NCBI GenBank assembly: GCA_947494995.1
Contig: CANLWY010000001.1
Span: 806,001 to 870,000, forward strand
Source: an uncultured Campylobacterales bacterium
GTDB taxonomy: Bacteria > Campylobacterota > Campylobacteria > Campylobacterales > Arcobacteraceae
Length of the DNA stretch: 64,000 nucleotides
Reading direction: 5' to 3'
The notes below the pieces were generated by a model. It searched no databases. It was not told the DNA's origin and worked only from the letters and a program-made list of their open reading frames with translations. Positions 30,101 to 38,991 of this stretch are shown piece by piece; positions within the stretch are counted from its first letter, which is position 1, and every line of letters starts with the position of its first letter. A program made the position numbers and the translations under genes.

Positions 30101-30150
30101 GTGCCAAAGGAAGAATAAAATTTGTGTTCTCTCATTCTTCCCTTTGGCAC
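30101..30150. repeat. Long GC-rich inverted repeat after flavodoxin gene (possible terminator)
   Basis: GTGCCAAAGGAAGAAT ... ATTCTTCCCTTTGGCAC, one bulged base. Confidence 0.6.
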
Positions 30151-30223
30151 ATACTCTTCAATTATTTTCTTTTTTCTTGAAATTTAGCTATAATAGCCGA
30201 ATTTTAAATAATCTAGGGGAAAA

Positions 30224-31663
30224 ATGAAAATTACAAAAATCATATTTTTATTGCTTTTTATTATTTTTTTAACAGGATGTAACTCTATTAAGCAAGTTAC
30301 AAGTGATAATGTTTCAGGTATAAGTGAAAAGCAGGCTTCTCTTAACAAAGAATTATCTTCTAAAGATAATAATATATCTCAAAATATTCAAGTTATAAAA
30401 GAAAAGATACCTTCATATAAATTAACACAAAAAGAAATAGAGTTTTTAGATATTTTAAAAATTGATAAATACGCTTCTTTATGTTCAAGTCAAGATAACT
30501 ATTTAACAATAAAAAAAATGCCAGCAAGTGTAGAGAAATCAGAACTTTTAAAAGAACTTTTTTATGATTATACGACTAATTTAAGTAATTCTTGTATTGA
30601 TCAAGATGGTTTCAAAAGAGTTCTAAAAAAAACAAAATATAAAAAATCTAATCAATCTTATGCAATGTATAATGCAACAATAGATAAAGAGAAATTATTA
30701 AAAGAATATAGTTCAAATAATACTTCAATTGAATCAATTTTAGCTAAGTATACTCCTAAACATCCAGAGTTTTTTAGACTTGTAAAAAAATTAGATATAA
30801 AGAAACTTTCAAAAAATGAATATCATAAATTAAGATTAAATATTGAGAGACTCAAACTTTTAAAATATTCAGGGAAAGATGATTTTATTCAGCTAAATGT
30901 TCCTTCACATAACTTTGCTTTCTATGAAGATGGAAAAAAGACAAAGAGTTTTGGAACAATTGTTGGTGAAAAAGAGACTCAAACTCCTATTTTGACTAGT
31001 GATCTTTCATATTTTATTATAAATCCAACATGGAATATTCCTGATTCTATTGCAAAAAAATCTATTATTCCAAAAGCTTTAAAAGATAAAAACTATCTAA
31101 AAAAGAAAAATATAGTAATACGAAAGAAAAGTTATAAATTAGATGCTCCAAAAGTTAGATTCAAAGATGTAAATTGGAAAAAATATCAAAAAAAGCATGT
31201 GAAATATATTCCATATAAATTTATTCAACTTCCTTCAAAAACAAATGGTATGGGAAGAGTAAAGTTTATGTTTCCAAACAAACATGCTGTTTATATGCAT
31301 GATACAATTGGAACTTGGAGATTTAAGAGTAACAAAGAGAAAATAAGATTTATTAGTCATGGTTGTATTAGATTAGAACATCCACTCTCTTTAATGAAGC
31401 ATTTAACTACAAACTATACACCTAAATCATATTCAAGTGTTAGGAAAACATTTGATCAAAATAGAATGAGTACAATAAGTTTAAGTAAAAAGGTACCTGT
31501 TCATATTACATATCAAACAGCATATATTAACTCAAAAGGAAAGTTAGGGTTCAATAAAGATGTTTATGGATATGACAAGATTCAAAAATTAAATTTTGTT
31601 CCTTATGATAATGCAGTTACTTTAGCTCAGTTTCAAAAAGAAGAAAGCACAAAAAGTTTTTAA
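30224..31663 (+). CDS. L,D-transpeptidase (YkuD/LdtD-like) lipoprotein
   Basis: Lipobox FLTGCN; VYMHDT...RFISHGCIRLEHP catalytic motif. Confidence 0.9.
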   Translation: MKITKIIFLLLFIIFLTGCNSIKQVTSDNVSGISEKQASLNKELSSKDNNISQNIQVIKEKIPSYKLTQKEIEFLDILKIDKYASLCSSQDNYLTIKKMPASVEKSELLKELFYDYTTNLSNSCIDQDGFKRVLKKTKYKKSNQSYAMYNATIDKEKLLKEYSSNNTSIESILAKYTPKHPEFFRLVKKLDIKKLSKNEYHKLRLNIERLKLLKYSGKDDFIQLNVPSHNFAFYEDGKKTKSFGTIVGEKETQTPILTSDLSYFIINPTWNIPDSIAKKSIIPKALKDKNYLKKKNIVIRKKSYKLDAPKVRFKDVNWKKYQKKHVKYIPYKFIQLPSKTNGMGRVKFMFPNKHAVYMHDTIGTWRFKSNKEKIRFISHGCIRLEHPLSLMKHLTTNYTPKSYSSVRKTFDQNRMSTISLSKKVPVHITYQTAYINSKGKLGFNKDVYGYDKIQKLNFVPYDNAVTLAQFQKEESTKSF

Positions 31664-31689
31664 AATAGAAGGGAAATTCCTTCTATTTT
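31662..31689. terminator. Bidirectional terminator between convergent genes
   Basis: AAAATAGAAGG-GAAATT-CCTTCTATTTT, A/T tracts on both sides. Confidence 0.75.
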
Positions 31690-32846
31690 TTATTCTCTTC
31701 CAAAAGATGCTCATATCTTTTATCTGTTAATAGTTTCATAAATGCCACTAAAGCTTCTACTTTTTTATCGTTTTGTTTTTTAGCTTTTAGTTCATCTAAA
31801 GAGATTGTTTCTTTTACTTCAGGTTCATCCCATACTTTTCCTGTTTCAGGGTTTATAGTTCTTTGTTTATTGTTATATTTATCATAAAACTCAACTACAG
31901 TTTTTAAGTCTTTAAATACTCCATTGTGCATATATGGTGCAGTTACAGCTATATTTCTTAGTGTTGGTACTTTATATTTACCTTTATGTTTTTCATCATT
32001 TACTGCTGGGTTTGCTAAAAGACCATCATCTATTTTTGATACACCATTTTTTGATCTAAGCTCATGATTAATTGGTGTTCCAATATTATGATACTCATAG
32101 TTTGTAAATGTTTCACCTTTTGCATCTTCTTTTTTTAGTAAGTGGCAAGTTGCGCATGAGTTATTTGCTTGTGAGAAGAATAAAGAACGCCCTAAATCTT
32201 CTAAAGGTGTTAAATCATATTTTCCTTCTAAATATCTATCATATTTAGAATCAAAAGGTGCAAACTCTTTTGTTTGCTCAAATTTCTCAATTGAGTCAGC
32301 CATTGCAGAATATGCTTTTTCAGGCTTTTTAAAAATATCTTCACCATAAATTGATTTGAAACTACTTACATAGTAATCATTCTCTTTTATTCTTTCAACA
32401 GTCGCTTCTTTTGAACTCATACCCATTTCAATAGGGTTTGTTGGAGGACCACCTGCTTGTCTTGCTAGAGTAGCTTCCCTTCCGTCCCAAAATTGTCCAC
32501 CAATGTATTTTTTCTTTTTTTCATCATAATAAAACTCTGGACTAAACATAGCATAGGCTGCACTTGGTGCTTGTCTATCTCCTAGCGAGTGTCCATCATC
32601 ACCAAGTGATGCCATAGCACCAATACCATTGTCTCTATCATCTACAAAACCTGCATCTGGATTATGACAGGTTGCACATGATTGAGTTCTATTTTTTGAT
32701 AGATTTTTATCAAAATATAGAGCTTTCCCTAGTTGTTCTTTTTTCTTTTTTTGTAAAGTTAGTTCTTCTTTTGATAATTCACTTGTTGAACAAGCAACAA
32801 AAAGTAAAGTAGCAGCAACTACTGTACTAAGTTTTAAATATTTCAT
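31683..32846 (-). CDS. Di-heme cytochrome c peroxidase/MauG-family protein
   Basis: Two heme-binding CxxCH motifs (CATCHNPDAGF, CATCHLLKK), signal with lipobox-like FVACS. Confidence 0.88.
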   Translation of the reverse strand: MKYLKLSTVVAATLLFVACSTSELSKEELTLQKKKKEQLGKALYFDKNLSKNRTQSCATCHNPDAGFVDDRDNGIGAMASLGDDGHSLGDRQAPSAAYAMFSPEFYYDEKKKKYIGGQFWDGREATLARQAGGPPTNPIEMGMSSKEATVERIKENDYYVSSFKSIYGEDIFKKPEKAYSAMADSIEKFEQTKEFAPFDSKYDRYLEGKYDLTPLEDLGRSLFFSQANNSCATCHLLKKEDAKGETFTNYEYHNIGTPINHELRSKNGVSKIDDGLLANPAVNDEKHKGKYKVPTLRNIAVTAPYMHNGVFKDLKTVVEFYDKYNNKQRTINPETGKVWDEPEVKETISLDELKAKKQNDKKVEALVAFMKLLTDKRYEHLLEENKK

Positions 32847-33748
32847 GCATTTCTCCTTCTTAAAATATTTATAAATGGATAAACTATTATATTTGTAAGT
32901 GATTCATAGTTTTTCATTTGTTCTTTTTTTAGTCCAAACTTTAAGACCTTTACATCTTTTGAAAGTTTTAAAGTTCCAAAAACACTATCCCAAATAGCCA
33001 AATATCCTCCGTAGTTTTTATCAAAATGCTTTTTACTATGGTGTATTTGATGTTGTTTTGGGGAGATGAAAATTTTCTCACACCAAGAGAAATATGCTAG
33101 TGGAATATGTGAGTGTCTTAAGTTTGAACCTAAAAGTGAAAAGACAAAAATAAAGATATTTGCACCCAATACTTCTACTAGTCCAATTTTTGAGCCAAAA
33201 AAGTAGATAAAAATTCCTGTAACAAAGCCAATACTTAAAGAGTATCTAAACCCAAATAGAATATTTTCTATTGGATGAACCCTGTAAAAAGTTAAAGGAT
33301 TTAATACTTTTGCACTGTGATGAACTTTATGAAACTCCCAAAGAAAAGGAATAGTATGCAAAAATCTATGCAGCCAATATCTTGTAAAATCACTTATAAT
33401 AAATAGTGTAATAGTATATAGTACAACTGTTGTTTCATAAGAAATTCTCTCTATTTGATTTAAGCCAAACTCATAGTAGAGATTTTTATTTATGAAAAAA
33501 GCAACAGATTTAGCACTAATTACTATTGGAATAATCATCACAACTTTAATAAAATATGAAAGAACAAAATAGTAGTAATCAAGTTTTGCACTAGGATGTA
33601 GCCAAAGTTTGGAACTAAAATTTACTTTTGTCAACTTTTTATTAAAGTAAAGATAAATCATTGCAATAGCAATTGATGAGAGTATATAAACCCAGTAAGT
33701 TCTCTTATCTGGGTTTATAAGATACTCTAAAATTGAAAAGTCAGCCAA
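32843..33748 (-). CDS. Sterol desaturase/fatty acid hydroxylase superfamily membrane protein
   Basis: His clusters HRFLH, HKVHHSAK, HQIHHSKKH. Confidence 0.88.
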   Translation of the reverse strand: MADFSILEYLINPDKRTYWVYILSSIAIAMIYLYFNKKLTKVNFSSKLWLHPSAKLDYYYFVLSYFIKVVMIIPIVISAKSVAFFINKNLYYEFGLNQIERISYETTVVLYTITLFIISDFTRYWLHRFLHTIPFLWEFHKVHHSAKVLNPLTFYRVHPIENILFGFRYSLSIGFVTGIFIYFFGSKIGLVEVLGANIFIFVFSLLGSNLRHSHIPLAYFSWCEKIFISPKQHQIHHSKKHFDKNYGGYLAIWDSVFGTLKLSKDVKVLKFGLKKEQMKNYESLTNIIVYPFINILRRRNA

Positions 33749-33750
33749 TA

Positions 33751-34737
33751 TTAGTCACCATCAGCATCTAAAATTTTTGCATTTATTGATAATTCTTCAA
33801 TCATTTCCACAAAAAGGATTACATGGAGTTTATTTGTTTCGATAAAAAGATCTTTTGCGTTTGAAAGGTCATCATTTTTAATCTCTTTTACTAAGGCAAG
33901 TGATTTATCTAAAGATTTTTTTAGCTTTTTCATTTCACTTCCATCAGTTAGTTTAATAAGAAAGTCTCCAAAATCTTTATATGAATTTTCATTTAAAACT
34001 TTTTTATAAGTGTTTAAAATAGCCTCAATTGCAATTGCACTATTTTTACTTAAATAGTATTCTGCTCTTCTTTTATCAGGTTTTCCATTGTATTTTTTAG
34101 ATAAGCCCGCAACATCCCCAACTCTCCACTCTTTTAGTTTATATGAGTTTTGAATAATGGCATTGATTACAATTGCATTTGCTTTTTTTAATTCATTTAA
34201 AAAGCTTTTCTCTTGAGCTATATACTCTTTTTTAATATCTTCTATATGTATTTGAATCTTATTTATAATAGCCATAGCGATATCATTTATTCTTTGTTTA
34301 TTGATATCTTTTGCAAAAAGCATATACTCTAAAGCATTGATTGATTTTGTTGAGTTTTTAAATAAAGCAATTCTAATCTCATCATCACTTTTTATAGCTC
34401 TATCTAATTGTTTTGTTATATCTTCATTTCCATTGTGGTAGATATCAACATATCTTGGAGTATCAATAAAATCTTCATTTAAATCTCCTAAGATATAAAA
34501 AGCTTCAACTGCTTTCCAAGATTGTACTAAGTTTATAAATCTCTCTTGAGTTCTTTTTTTATCTTTATCTTTTACAGAAGTTTTTAAATTGTCCAAGCTT
34601 GTTAAAGTTTTTTCAACATCTTTTAGAATTACTTTTTCATAAAGATTTTTCAATACTTCTTTATTCTCTTTTTCATCATTTGCATTTGCAAATAGCGTTA
34701 AAAAGCTTATTAATAATATACTTTTTAATAATTTCAT
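33751..34737 (-). CDS. Imelysin-like protein (second, divergent copy)
   Basis: Signal peptide, helical imelysin-like pattern; NALEYMLF where a GxHxxE motif would be expected. Confidence 0.7.
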   Translation of the reverse strand: MKLLKSILLISFLTLFANANDEKENKEVLKNLYEKVILKDVEKTLTSLDNLKTSVKDKDKKRTQERFINLVQSWKAVEAFYILGDLNEDFIDTPRYVDIYHNGNEDITKQLDRAIKSDDEIRIALFKNSTKSINALEYMLFAKDINKQRINDIAMAIINKIQIHIEDIKKEYIAQEKSFLNELKKANAIVINAIIQNSYKLKEWRVGDVAGLSKKYNGKPDKRRAEYYLSKNSAIAIEAILNTYKKVLNENSYKDFGDFLIKLTDGSEMKKLKKSLDKSLALVKEIKNDDLSNAKDLFIETNKLHVILFVEMIEELSINAKILDADGD

Positions 34738-34738
34738 T

Positions 34739-36133
34739 TTATACCTCTTTTAAAAACTTTAGTAGTTTTTCTCTTTCTTCTTTTTTTAAGTTCATATAGT
34801 TCTCTTTGATTTTCTTAGCTTCTCCACCATGCCATAAAATAGCTTCTTGGAAATCTCTTGCTCGTCCATCATGTAGTAATCTAGGCTCTTTTTTATTGAT
34901 TTTTTTATGAAGGGCTAATCCCCATAAAGGAGCAGTTCTCCACTCTTTTGCATTTGCTTTAAATTCACTTCTTCCATCTGCAAGTGCTTCTCCCATATCA
35001 TGAAGTAACATATCAGTAAATGGAGAGATTTGAATACCTGATTTTGTAGTAAATGAATCTATATGACATTTTGCACAGCCTATGGATTTAAAAATCTTTA
35101 AGCCTTCTTTGTAGTTTTTGTCTTTTTTTGCACTATATGTTTTTTTATTGTTTATATAAAAAGTCATAGCCTCTAATCTTAAATCAGTTATATCAATAGG
35201 ATCTCTAGGTTTTGGTGCTTTTTTACACTCAACTTGTTTGTCAGTACAAGTATCATTTGGAAAGATTGATGTTGTTAGTCCCATATCATTAATTGCTGCA
35301 TCTGCAACTTGATGTTTGATTGAAGTAGTACTTGCTTTCCAACTATACTTTCCAAGTTCCATTTTTTTTGTAATTGGAGAGTAAACATAGTTTGCACGTC
35401 CCGAAATACCATCTTTATTTTTGTCAAATTCATCTGCATTTTTTAGGATATCTTCATTTGAAATATCTTCAATTAGCCCTAAACCATTTAGACTAGGAGC
35501 AATTCTAAAAGTCATGATTGTATCTTTATGTAGTTCACCATATTGTAAATCTTTTAAAGCATAAATAGGTTTTAAAAGAGTATCAATCTCTCCATCAGGA
35601 AACTCTACTTTGATTTCTTCAAATCTGATATCTGCTTTTGCTTCAAATTTTATACCATGATTTGCATTTATAGAGATTTGTCCACCATAAGTAGGTTCTT
35701 GTATTAAAGCATTTGTTCTTAGAGTCTCTTGATGTTCTTTAGAGCCATTATTTTTGATAGAAACTTTAGGAATAAGACTTCTTGAAAATTGTCCTTTTGA
35801 ATTATAAAGGTTTCCTCTTCCATTTCCTGGATGACATGATGCACATGTATTTGCATTAAAAAGTGGACCTAATCCATCTCTTGCTGTTGTTGCACTTGGT
35901 GCTTCAACCCATGGAATTGTAAAAAAGCTTCTTCCTAATATAAACATATCATATTGTTCATCACTCATACCTTTTAAAGGTTTTAAAAGTAGTGATTTGT
36001 CTTTACTGTAAGATAACTCTTTTGCTTCACAATTAACGCCAAAAAGCCCAGCAGTTAAAATAACTGCTAGGCTTTTTATAGAGATAATTGTAGTTAAAGA
36101 ATTAAAGTTTAGTTTCTTCAGGGTCTGTAACAT
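34739..36133 (-). CDS. Di-heme oxidoreductase, DUF1111-like (putative thiol oxidoreductase); start uncertain
   Basis: CASCHPGNGRGN and CAKCHI, HDMGEALADGR, PLWGLALHKK...LLHDGRARDFQEAILWHGGEA. Confidence 0.87.
   Translation of the reverse strand: MLQTLKKLNFNSLTTIISIKSLAVILTAGLFGVNCEAKELSYSKDKSLLLKPLKGMSDEQYDMFILGRSFFTIPWVEAPSATTARDGLGPLFNANTCASCHPGNGRGNLYNSKGQFSRSLIPKVSIKNNGSKEHQETLRTNALIQEPTYGGQISINANHGIKFEAKADIRFEEIKVEFPDGEIDTLLKPIYALKDLQYGELHKDTIMTFRIAPSLNGLGLIEDISNEDILKNADEFDKNKDGISGRANYVYSPITKKMELGKYSWKASTTSIKHQVADAAINDMGLTTSIFPNDTCTDKQVECKKAPKPRDPIDITDLRLEAMTFYINNKKTYSAKKDKNYKEGLKIFKSIGCAKCHIDSFTTKSGIQISPFTDMLLHDMGEALADGRSEFKANAKEWRTAPLWGLALHKKINKKEPRLLHDGRARDFQEAILWHGGEAKKIKENYMNLKKEEREKLLKFLKEV
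36041..36077 (-). terminator. Attenuator/terminator-like hairpin directly after irpA stop, inside predicted 5' end of DUF1111-like CDS
   Basis: Minus-strand RNA AAAAAGCCUAGCAGUUA-UUU-UAACUGCUGGGCUUUUU; 17-bp stem, the only irregular pair is a U-G wobble on this strand. Confidence 0.6.
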
Positions 36134-37445
36134 CGTCAGTACTTAAAGAGATTCCATTTGCTTTTGCTACAATAACCATTTCATCACCAAGTTTTCTCAT
36201 CTCATTTTTAAGTTTTACAATAACTTTAGCTTGAGGGTTATCTGGTTGAATTTGGTAATCAAAGTGCTCTTTTGTATTTGCTAATTCATTTATACTTGCA
36301 ATTTTCATTTCAATTGATTTCATAAGAGTCATAATTCTTGTTTTATCTTCAACTGAAACAGCATCTAACATAGAAGGACCAAATGATTTACCCATGTATG
36401 TTGAAGTTAAAATATTTCTAAAACCTAAATAGTTAGTTACAATATCTCTATGAGTATTGTCAGAGAAGCAAGAGTGCTCATCTTCTTCAGATGGAGTTAA
36501 TACTGCAACTGCAATTCTTTCATTTGCTAGTTCTGATTTAATAAATACACCCATTCCTGCAATAACTTGTTTTAAAGCATCGTCAGAAGCGATATTTTTA
36601 GAAGAGTTATTTCCTGTAAGTTTACCTAAGAAAGCATTTTTATATAAACCATTTTCAGTCCAAGCTCCTGATACAACTTCTAAATCGGCAATAATTTTAG
36701 CAGTAGCAGCTTTTAAGTAAGCAATTCTTCTAGGAGCATCTTTATGCGATGTAAAATCAGAAAGTGGTCTTTGACCTGCTGTTAAAGCACCTTTTGTAAC
36801 AGAATCTTTTACAAAGTTTGAATAATCTTGATCTTGTCCCCATAATAAGAATTCAATAGCATGGTATCCTGTGGCAACATTTGCCTCTCCACCATTTTCA
36901 TTTAATTCTGTAATAGCGTCAACTGTAATAGTTGAAACATTTACTGCTTTTGAATCTTCTCCACCTGGATTGAAAGAACCTTTTGTATCAATAATATTTC
37001 CTGAAGTTCTTTTCCCTTCAGCATCAACTGTATAATCAATCATATTTTCATCTAAAGGCCAAGCATTTAGTTGTCCTTCTAATGCTCCATATGTATCAGC
37101 TACCCATCCTTCTTCTGCATCAATTGGTCCATTTGAAAGTCTAAAGATTTCCGTTTGACCATAAGATTCTCTTGAAATTAACCATGCTTTTTTTGCTTCT
37201 GCAAAAGTTGCTTCTGTTGGATTAGAAGCAAAGTCATTAATTGCTTTTTGCAAATATTTTGCACCGTTTAGTGCATCTGTGTAGTTTTGATTTGCAATTT
37301 TTGCATATGATTCTAAAATAGGAGAAACTTTTTTCATCTCCATACTTTTAGTCGTTTCAACATTTGATGATGTTGTTGAACAACCAGTAAATGCTAAAGC
37401 TGCAGCTAAACTAATACTAGCAGCAATTAATTTTGTTTTTGACAT
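36102..37445 (-). CDS. irpA: Imelysin-family iron-regulated protein (IrpA-like)
   Basis: Lipobox FTGCS; GPIDAEEG, ATGYHAIEFLLWGQD (GxHxxE), IDTKGSFNPGGEDSKAVN. Confidence 0.88.
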   Translation of the reverse strand: MSKTKLIAASISLAAALAFTGCSTTSSNVETTKSMEMKKVSPILESYAKIANQNYTDALNGAKYLQKAINDFASNPTEATFAEAKKAWLISRESYGQTEIFRLSNGPIDAEEGWVADTYGALEGQLNAWPLDENMIDYTVDAEGKRTSGNIIDTKGSFNPGGEDSKAVNVSTITVDAITELNENGGEANVATGYHAIEFLLWGQDQDYSNFVKDSVTKGALTAGQRPLSDFTSHKDAPRRIAYLKAATAKIIADLEVVSGAWTENGLYKNAFLGKLTGNNSSKNIASDDALKQVIAGMGVFIKSELANERIAVAVLTPSEEDEHSCFSDNTHRDIVTNYLGFRNILTSTYMGKSFGPSMLDAVSVEDKTRIMTLMKSIEMKIASINELANTKEHFDYQIQPDNPQAKVIVKLKNEMRKLGDEMVIVAKANGISLSTDDVTDPEETKL

Positions 37446-37467
37446 ATCTTTCCTTTGAATTTTAAAA

Positions 37468-37482
37468 TGATATTTATTATCA
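37468..37482. promoter_or_regulatory. Fur-box-like palindrome upstream of irpA
   Basis: TGATATTTATTATCA, one mismatch to TGATAATnATTATCA. Confidence 0.65.
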
Positions 37483-37531
37483 TAAATGATTTTGACATTT
37501 TAATGGTTTTATTCTTAAATGATTCTTATAT

Positions 37532-37549
37532 TAATAATGGTTATCATTA
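37532..37549. promoter_or_regulatory. Fur-box-like site in irpA/small-ORF divergent region
   Basis: TAATAATGGTTATCATTA. Confidence 0.5.
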
Positions 37550-37626
37550 AAATTTAAAAAATCTTGATAGCCATTATTAAATTATGCAAACTTTAAGAAA
37601 ATGTATTCTATCATTCTCTTTGTAAA

Positions 37627-37641
37627 TGATAATTATTATCA
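37627..37641. promoter_or_regulatory. Perfect Fur-box-like palindrome upstream of small-ORF operon
   Basis: TGATAAT-T-ATTATCA. Confidence 0.75.
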
Positions 37642-37655
37642 TAAAAGGAGAAGAA

Positions 37656-37826
37656 ATGTCAGATTTAATTGTAAAAAGAGAGATAAGAAAATTGATAAGA
37701 ACTTCAAGTTTAGAAGTCAATTGTAAAATGGTATGTCCAATAGTAAAGTTATTTAAGATGAAGTATGGAAATGTTGATCAAAAACATATATCATCAATTG
37801 CAACAAAATTGATTAATGAGTATTAA
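37656..37826 (+). CDS. Hypothetical 56-aa protein (track start at 37626 lies in the Fur box; real start likely here)
   Basis: MSDLIVKREIRKLIRTSSLEVNCKMVCPIVKLFKMKYGNVDQKHISSIATKLINEY preceded by AAAGGAGAAGAA. Confidence 0.65.
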   Translation: MSDLIVKREIRKLIRTSSLEVNCKMVCPIVKLFKMKYGNVDQKHISSIATKLINEY

Positions 37827-37838
37827 AAGGAACTTTTT

Positions 37839-37994
37839 ATGAAAGAGATTTTAAAAGGTGTAAAAAATGATCCTTATGAGTTTTTTGAATTTATAAGTTG
37901 GGGAGTATTTTTATATCTGTTTGTATACATAAGCTTTTCAGGTTTTTCTGAAGTAGAAGAAAATGTTTACTTTTTAGTACATAACTATTTATAG
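37839..37994 (+). CDS. Hypothetical 51-aa one-TM protein, absent from ORF track
   Basis: MKEILKGVKNDPYEFFEFISWGVFLYLFVYISFSGFSEVEENVYFLVHNYL*, AAAGGA 8 bp upstream. Confidence 0.6.
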   Translation: MKEILKGVKNDPYEFFEFISWGVFLYLFVYISFSGFSEVEENVYFLVHNYL

Positions 37995-38002
37995 GATAAA
38001 TT

Positions 38003-38122
38003 ATGAAAGAAGTTAATATAGATAAAAAATTGGATATGAAACTTTTGCAAAAAAGGTTTAATAAAATAAAACAAGAAGTTTTAAATGAAAAAATGGAGGA
38101 AAAAAAGAAAAATGGGATTTGA
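38003..38122 (+). CDS. Hypothetical 39-aa charged peptide, absent from ORF track
   Basis: MKEVNIDKKLDMKLLQKRFNKIKQEVLNEKMEEKKKNGI*, AGGA upstream; stop overlaps the start of the next ORF. Confidence 0.5.
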   Translation: MKEVNIDKKLDMKLLQKRFNKIKQEVLNEKMEEKKKNGI

Positions 38123-38474
38123 AAATGATTATGCAGTTTTTTTAAAATCAATTCTTGCAGAAAAGGTTCAAGTAGCTGAAGAGTTAATATCTTTTTCAGA
38201 TAATAGAAGAAGTTTTATCCTTGGAGCAGTTCATGATTTAGGTGAGTTAAGGGTATCTACTTTTTTAAATCTTTTTAAAAGTATTGGTTTAAAAAAAGAG
38301 TTAGAAAAGATTGTTCATGAATATAAAGAACAACCAAGCAATAAAGAGTATTCATTAAAACTTGAAAGTAGAAAAATTGTTAGGGTTCATGAACAAAATA
38401 AGCAGATGAATGAAAAATATCATCTAAGTGGAGGTAGTTTTAAAAATCAAAAAAGTTCTGCAGTTTCCGCATAA
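38112..38474 (+). CDS. Hypothetical protein (track start 38085; MGFENDY start preferred)
   Basis: GGAGG precedes ATGGGATTTGAA; product MGFENDYAVFLKSILAEKVQVAEELISFSDNRRSF... Confidence 0.6.
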   Translation: MGFENDYAVFLKSILAEKVQVAEELISFSDNRRSFILGAVHDLGELRVSTFLNLFKSIGLKKELEKIVHEYKEQPSNKEYSLKLESRKIVRVHEQNKQMNEKYHLSGGSFKNQKSSAVSA

Positions 38475-38493
38475 ATGAAAGAGTGTAGTTTTA

Positions 38494-38868
38494 CTACATT
38501 CTCTTCATGTGAGTCTTTAAAGTATTAATTAATTCATCATTTAACACTTCTAAATTTATATCATTTTTATAGCATTCAAACTCATTTAGTATGAAAGAGT
38601 AGTTTTCAAGGTTTGTTTTTAAATCTTTATCATCAATTAATAGTATGATTTTAGAGGTGATTTCTCTAACTTTTTTTTGTTTTTCTTTTAAATTGTCACA
38701 CTCTATTGATAAAACTTCACTTGAAAGTTCTGAAAAAAGATTTAGTGTTTTTTCTCTAATCCATTTTTTCTTTTCACTTTTTTGTGTAAATTTTGAGGTA
38801 ACAAGAGAATCAAACAATTTAGTTGCAACTGATCCTACTATAGCATTTCCTGCAATTGCTGCTGTCAT
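38494..38868 (-). CDS. Hypothetical protein
   Basis: 124 aa, N-terminal Gly/Ala hydrophobic segment, helical remainder; Fur-box-like site 64 bp upstream. Confidence 0.55.
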   Translation of the reverse strand: MTAAIAGNAIVGSVATKLFDSLVTSKFTQKSEKKKWIREKTLNLFSELSSEVLSIECDNLKEKQKKVREITSKIILLIDDKDLKTNLENYSFILNEFECYKNDINLEVLNDELINTLKTHMKRM

Positions 38869-38931
38869 AACTATCCTTTTTGATATTAATTATTAAATTC
38901 TATAAAAAGAAAACTTAGATGAGCATTAAAC

Positions 38932-38946
38932 TGATACTAATTATCA
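38932..38946. promoter_or_regulatory. Fur-box-like palindrome
   Basis: TGATACTAATTATCA. Confidence 0.6.
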
Positions 38947-38991
38947 TTAATATAGGAATGGTGTGTAATTAAGTAAACCAAAAGATAGAAT

